From a virus, in IMG/VR virus record IMGVR_UViG_3300030419_001291, positions 1 through 22,696 of that record: DNA of 22,696 nucleotides; one strand, written 5' to 3'. Each line of letters opens with the position of its first letter. Position 1 is the first letter of the stretch. Shown one piece after another: positions 20,904 to 22,696 of this stretch. Made by a program: the position numbers and the translations under genes. Below the pieces are notes generated by a model. It searched no databases and had not been told where the DNA came from. It saw only the letters and a program-made list of their open reading frames with translations.

Positions 20904-22039
20904 TTGACACCTCCCGAAAGGTCAACGCCAGAAGCTTGAAGCATAGGAATAAAGTGACGCGCGGCGGGTGGAATGTTCTTCGCCTTACCTCTGTTCTTTG
21001 CGAGCATCGGAGCACCCAAAGCAGCAAGGTCACTAAAGTTCTTTCCTCGACAAAAGTCTAGGAATTCCCAGCCCTTAGCCCATCGTTCTGGAGTATTGTT
21101 CTGAAGAACTGCGGACATGACTGCGTTGATAATTGCAAACACGCGGTCGTCATCTTGTGGGAAGTGCTGATGTTGTGGAGAGTTAAGCCAGACTTCAGGG
21201 TCTCCAAACTCTAGGTCTTTTTCCCAAGCCAAGTATTCAATGCCGGGAGTACCAACAGTTCCCTCGGCAATCATGTACATAAGTTCCTTCTGATTAGAAG
21301 CATGTGCAGCAGCACGAAGAACCCAGAAGTGGTTCCAAGTTCTACGGGTGTGCGCAGGTTTCCAAGCATCCTCACCACGGGCCAAAAGATCTTTCTCAGA
21401 GATCTCTACATGTTGAGGAAACTTCTGGAGGAATTGCCCAACCATGTTTGCGGAAGCAACGATGGTATTTTCCCAGCCCCTTGGAAGCTTCTTTACTTGA
21501 GGGGAATCCCAGCCTTGCATGACCTGGCGAATCCAGTCCATCTTATCGGGCTCCCAATTGATTTGAAGGATCCGGGTAGCGAATGGATGGGAGATAGTTC
21601 CGCCAGTTGTAGCAATGTTTGGCGGATTCATAGCCATACACATCGCCGCACCTTTGATGGAAGTATCTCCAACAGTTCCATCAGTTAGCAAACCGTGCAT
21701 TGCTGCTTGGGTCATTCGTGTACCATCGGAAGCCTCATCGAAAAAGACGATGCAATTCTTAGGGCCCAACTTGTTTACCTGAACGGCCCAATCCGGAGCA
21801 TAGAATCTCATGGAGCCACGCTCGGTATCTACGTAGGGATAACCATTGAATTCTGCCGGATCGTGGCGAGGCACTGCCACATGGACATAGTTCTTTTCTA
21901 GTTGCTTCGCGGCAAGTTCTACACCGCCACGATTCTTACCAGTTCCAGCACGGCCAACCATACAAACGGGCGGAGCTTCTGGAGAATCTATTTGTGCCTG
22001 GAGGGCAAGCGAGAGGGTTTGAAAGTGAATGTTAGACAT
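20900..22039 (-). CDS. MoxR-family AAA+ ATPase with unusual Walker A (GKN)
   Basis: This 379-residue protein is the first gene of the operon; its ATG at 22039 is preceded by AACAGGAAA. Walker A reads GRAGTGKN (29-36), with Asn36 replacing the usual Thr or Ser after the Lys; Walker B is CIVFFDEAS (about 96-103, Asp101 and Glu102). TQAAMHGLLTDGTVGDTSI, the MAMNPPNIA sensor-1-like strand and the PFATRILQI arginine-finger region follow in the usual MoxR order. MoxR ATPases work as hexameric chaperones that remodel proteins together with a VWA partner, and one is encoded four genes downstream. The C-terminal third is helical and less typical. The family call is strong; whether it hydrolyses ATP with this Walker A is open. 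Confidence 0.88.
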   Translation of the reverse strand: MSNIHFQTLSLALQAQIDSPEAPPVCMVGRAGTGKNRGGVELAAKQLEKNYVHVAVPRHDPAEFNGYPYVDTERGSMRFYAPDWAVQVNKLGPKNCIVFFDEASDGTRMTQAAMHGLLTDGTVGDTSIKGAAMCMAMNPPNIATTGGTISHPFATRILQINWEPDKMDWIRQVMQGWDSPQVKKLPRGWENTIVASANMVGQFLQKFPQHVEISEKDLLARGEDAWKPAHTRRTWNHFWVLRAAAHASNQKELMYMIAEGTVGTPGIEYLAWEKDLEFGDPEVWLNSPQHQHFPQDDDRVFAIINAVMSAVLQNNTPERWAKGWEFLDFCRGKNFSDLAALGAPMLAKNRGKAKNIPPAARHFIPMLQASGVDLSGGVK

Positions 22040-22059
22040 TTTGTTGTTTCCTGTTGAGT
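22037..22059 (-). promoter_or_regulatory. Leader repeat with ribosome binding site, copy 2
   Basis: The MoxR start region (TCAACAGGA, an A-rich spacer, AAATGTC) nearly repeats that at 18330-18352. The differences are a single substitution and an extra base in the spacer. The nuclease gene at 12140 also has TTCAACAGGAG before its start, so this may be a favoured ribosome-binding leader of this phage. Confidence 0.45.
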
Positions 22060-22098
22060 GGAATTTTGTGGCGAAATTGCCGGGAAAATGGGGCTCTC

Positions 22099-22142
22099 TT
22101 TTATCTACTTGAAAATTATCCTTGTTCTTTTTTTAGATAAAA
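22099..22142. repeat. 9-base inverted repeat TTTTATCTA / TAGATAAAA
   Basis: Perfect arms at 22099-22107 and 22134-22142 are separated by 26 AT-rich bases. They lie in the leader of the MoxR operon, so they could be an operator or a leader hairpin. Confidence 0.5.
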
Positions 22143-22171
22143 CAGTGCCATCCCCAAGCGGGGACAAGCCC

Positions 22172-22177
22172 ATTATA
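22172..22177 (-). promoter_or_regulatory. Predicted -10 box of the MoxR operon
   Basis: The minus strand reads TATAAT (22177-22172), an exact consensus, about 130 bases before the ATG at 22039. The -35 region (TGTACC at an 18-base distance) matches consensus poorly, so the promoter may need an activator. A compact TCCCC/GGGGA hairpin (22151-22164) lies just downstream. Confidence 0.5.
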
Positions 22178-22283
22178 GCGCACCCTGGTAGCAGAGGTAC
22201 AGCTTTGCGCCCTAAGTAGCTGATATCACTGGGGTTTTAGGCCTCCGCTATGGTGTCAGGCGTGGCGCATCTGACGTGTCGCC

Positions 22284-22310
22284 GATATGCCAGGTTTAAC
22301 CTACCATATC
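22284..22310. repeat. 27-base dyad with GATATG/CATATC and AGGTT/AACCT arms
   Basis: GATATG (22284-22289) pairs with CATATC (22305-22310), and inside it AGGTT (22292-22296) pairs with AACCT (22298-22302) around one T; only a two-base step on each side is unpaired. It may be an operator or cruciform. A second hairpin, ACCCCT-ATC-AGGGGT, follows at 22315-22329. Confidence 0.5.
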
Positions 22311-22383
22311 AGGCACCCCTATCAGGGGTCCAGGCTCACCCATTTTGCTGGAATACCCAGCACCAAATTCTTTTCTCCAAATT

Positions 22384-22407
22384 AAAAAGGCTTTTTCTTT
22401 TAAGCCT
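22384..22407 (-). terminator. Putative terminator of an upstream minus-strand transcript
   Basis: On the minus strand AGGCTT (22407-22402), an eight-base A-rich loop and AAGCCT (22393-22388) form a six-base stem, followed by TTTTAATTT. It lies upstream of the MoxR promoter, as expected for the end of a preceding operon. Confidence 0.5.
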
Positions 22408-22536
22408 CAAAAATAAAGAGAGGCGATGGCTTTTCCCCTTAGACCTATGCTCGAAAGGCTTTGGCTTTTTTTAATTTAAGTCCTGGTTTTTTTCTTAGGG
22501 TTTTGGCTTTGGCTTTGGCTTTTCTCCCGTGGCTTT
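22389..22536. repeat. Eight copies of GGCTTT, some in tandem
   Basis: GGCTTT begins at 22389, 22428, 22457, 22463, 22505, 22511, 22517 and 22531. The copies at 22457-22468 and 22505-22522 are tandem with exact 6-base periodicity. On the minus strand the unit is AAAGCC. They could be binding sites, iterons or slippage-generated low-complexity sequence. Confidence 0.55.
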
Positions 22537-22553
22537 CCCCTAGGTAGGTGGGT

Positions 22554-22694
22554 GGGTGAGGTCTAAGCGAGAGACCACCCCGCCAGTTTCGGACGGTCAT
22601 CAAGCGAAGTGCTGCGCTCTTCGCAGCCCATAACGATGATAGTCCTTCGTCTGAAGACTATGGACTCCACACCGTGGGTGTGGGACTGTCATCT
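22554..22694. other. Cluster of hairpins at the window edge, possible structured RNA
   Basis: Stem-loops follow each other: GGGT-(GA)-GGTCT with AGACC-ACCC (22554-22580), GCTGCG/CGCAGC (22611-22627), which competes with GCGAAG/CTTCGC (22604-22624), and CCACACC-GTG-GGTGTGG (22667-22683). An 11-base outer stem joins GATGATAGTCC (from 22636) to GGACTGTCATC (up to 22694) with one wobble and encloses the last hairpin. The strand is uncertain, and the element may extend beyond the window. Confidence 0.4.
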
Positions 22695-22696
22695 CC

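Larger units (their letters stand above)
22040..22696. other. Intergenic region at the window's right end
   Basis: About 660 bases without a credible gene. Going away from the MoxR start it holds a 9-base inverted repeat (22099-22142), a predicted promoter -10 box (22172-22177), two dyads (22284-22310 and 22315-22329), a minus-sense terminator (22384-22407), eight GGCTTT units (22389-22536), a G-rich tract (22543-22561) and a cluster of hairpins (22554-22694). It probably ends one minus-strand transcript, from beyond the window, and begins the MoxR operon. Confidence 0.5.

Noticed and set aside
22250-22474. 74-codon plus-strand frame at the right end
   Set aside because: It runs through palindromes, a minus-sense terminator and the GGCTTT repeats. 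It has no ribosome binding site, and its translation is low-complexity (Leu/Phe-rich from T-runs).
17216-22648. Shared 13-mer GATGATAGTCCTT between 17216-17228 (minus) and 22636-22648 (plus)
   Set aside because: A few 13-base matches are expected by chance across a window of this size, and the flanking sequences do not match.

Overview
The window looks like part of the genome of a tailed double-stranded DNA bacteriophage, or a closely related prophage. It carries virion-type and lysis genes on the plus strand, and a dense block of replication, recombination and regulatory genes on the minus strand. There is no integrase, attachment site, tRNA, rRNA, insertion sequence or CRISPR array that I can support. 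The host cannot be read from the sequence. Most gene boundaries are ATGA, GTGA or TAATG overlaps, so translation is probably heavily coupled.

Plus strand, 1-4090. The window opens inside a BNR-repeat (beta-propeller-like) protein, probably a tail or receptor-binding protein. Four small proteins that look like paralogues follow, with a 66-residue membrane protein between the second and third. Next is a lysis-type cassette: three small membrane proteins (one with a signal peptide, a coiled coil and a C-terminal membrane segment, like a one-piece spanin), an L,D-transpeptidase-fold (YkuD-like) putative endolysin, and a holin-like protein. The two strands converge on 4091-4437, a gene-free stretch full of hairpins.

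Minus strand, 12140 down to 4438 (one operon). This begins at a sigma70-type promoter with a perfect palindrome in its spacer. Gene order is: Cas4/RecB-like PD-(D/E)XK nuclease with four Fe-S-type cysteines, HNH endonuclease, Sak4-like RecA-fold ATPase, DUF669-like single-strand DNA-binding protein, uracil-DNA-glycosylase/family-A DNA polymerase fusion, a Rossmann-like protein, an HTH protein, an SbcC/RecF-like ATPase, and two small proteins (one winged-helix-like).

Minus strand, 16751 down to 12202 (second operon). Two small DNA-binding-type proteins are followed by a primase-helicase (AEP-like plus D5/VirE-like) and a SNF2-type helicase. Its promoter has the same CACATG-N-CATGTG dyad as the 12140 operon, which suggests that one phage repressor, possibly encoded at the head of this operon, controls both.

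Minus strand, 22039 down to 17475 (third operon). It holds a MoxR-family AAA+ ATPase with a GKN Walker A, a two-helix membrane protein, a CxxC zinc-ribbon miniprotein, an unrecognised 321-residue protein, a DUF2201-like HExxH metallopeptidase/VWA protein, and a second unrecognised protein. It ends at a textbook UUCG-loop terminator. This chaperone-type module inside a phage is the best candidate for an undescribed system. It is flanked by two non-coding regions (16752-17474 and 22040-22696) rich in dyads, repeats and putative promoters, which may hold regulatory sites, structured RNAs or a replication origin.
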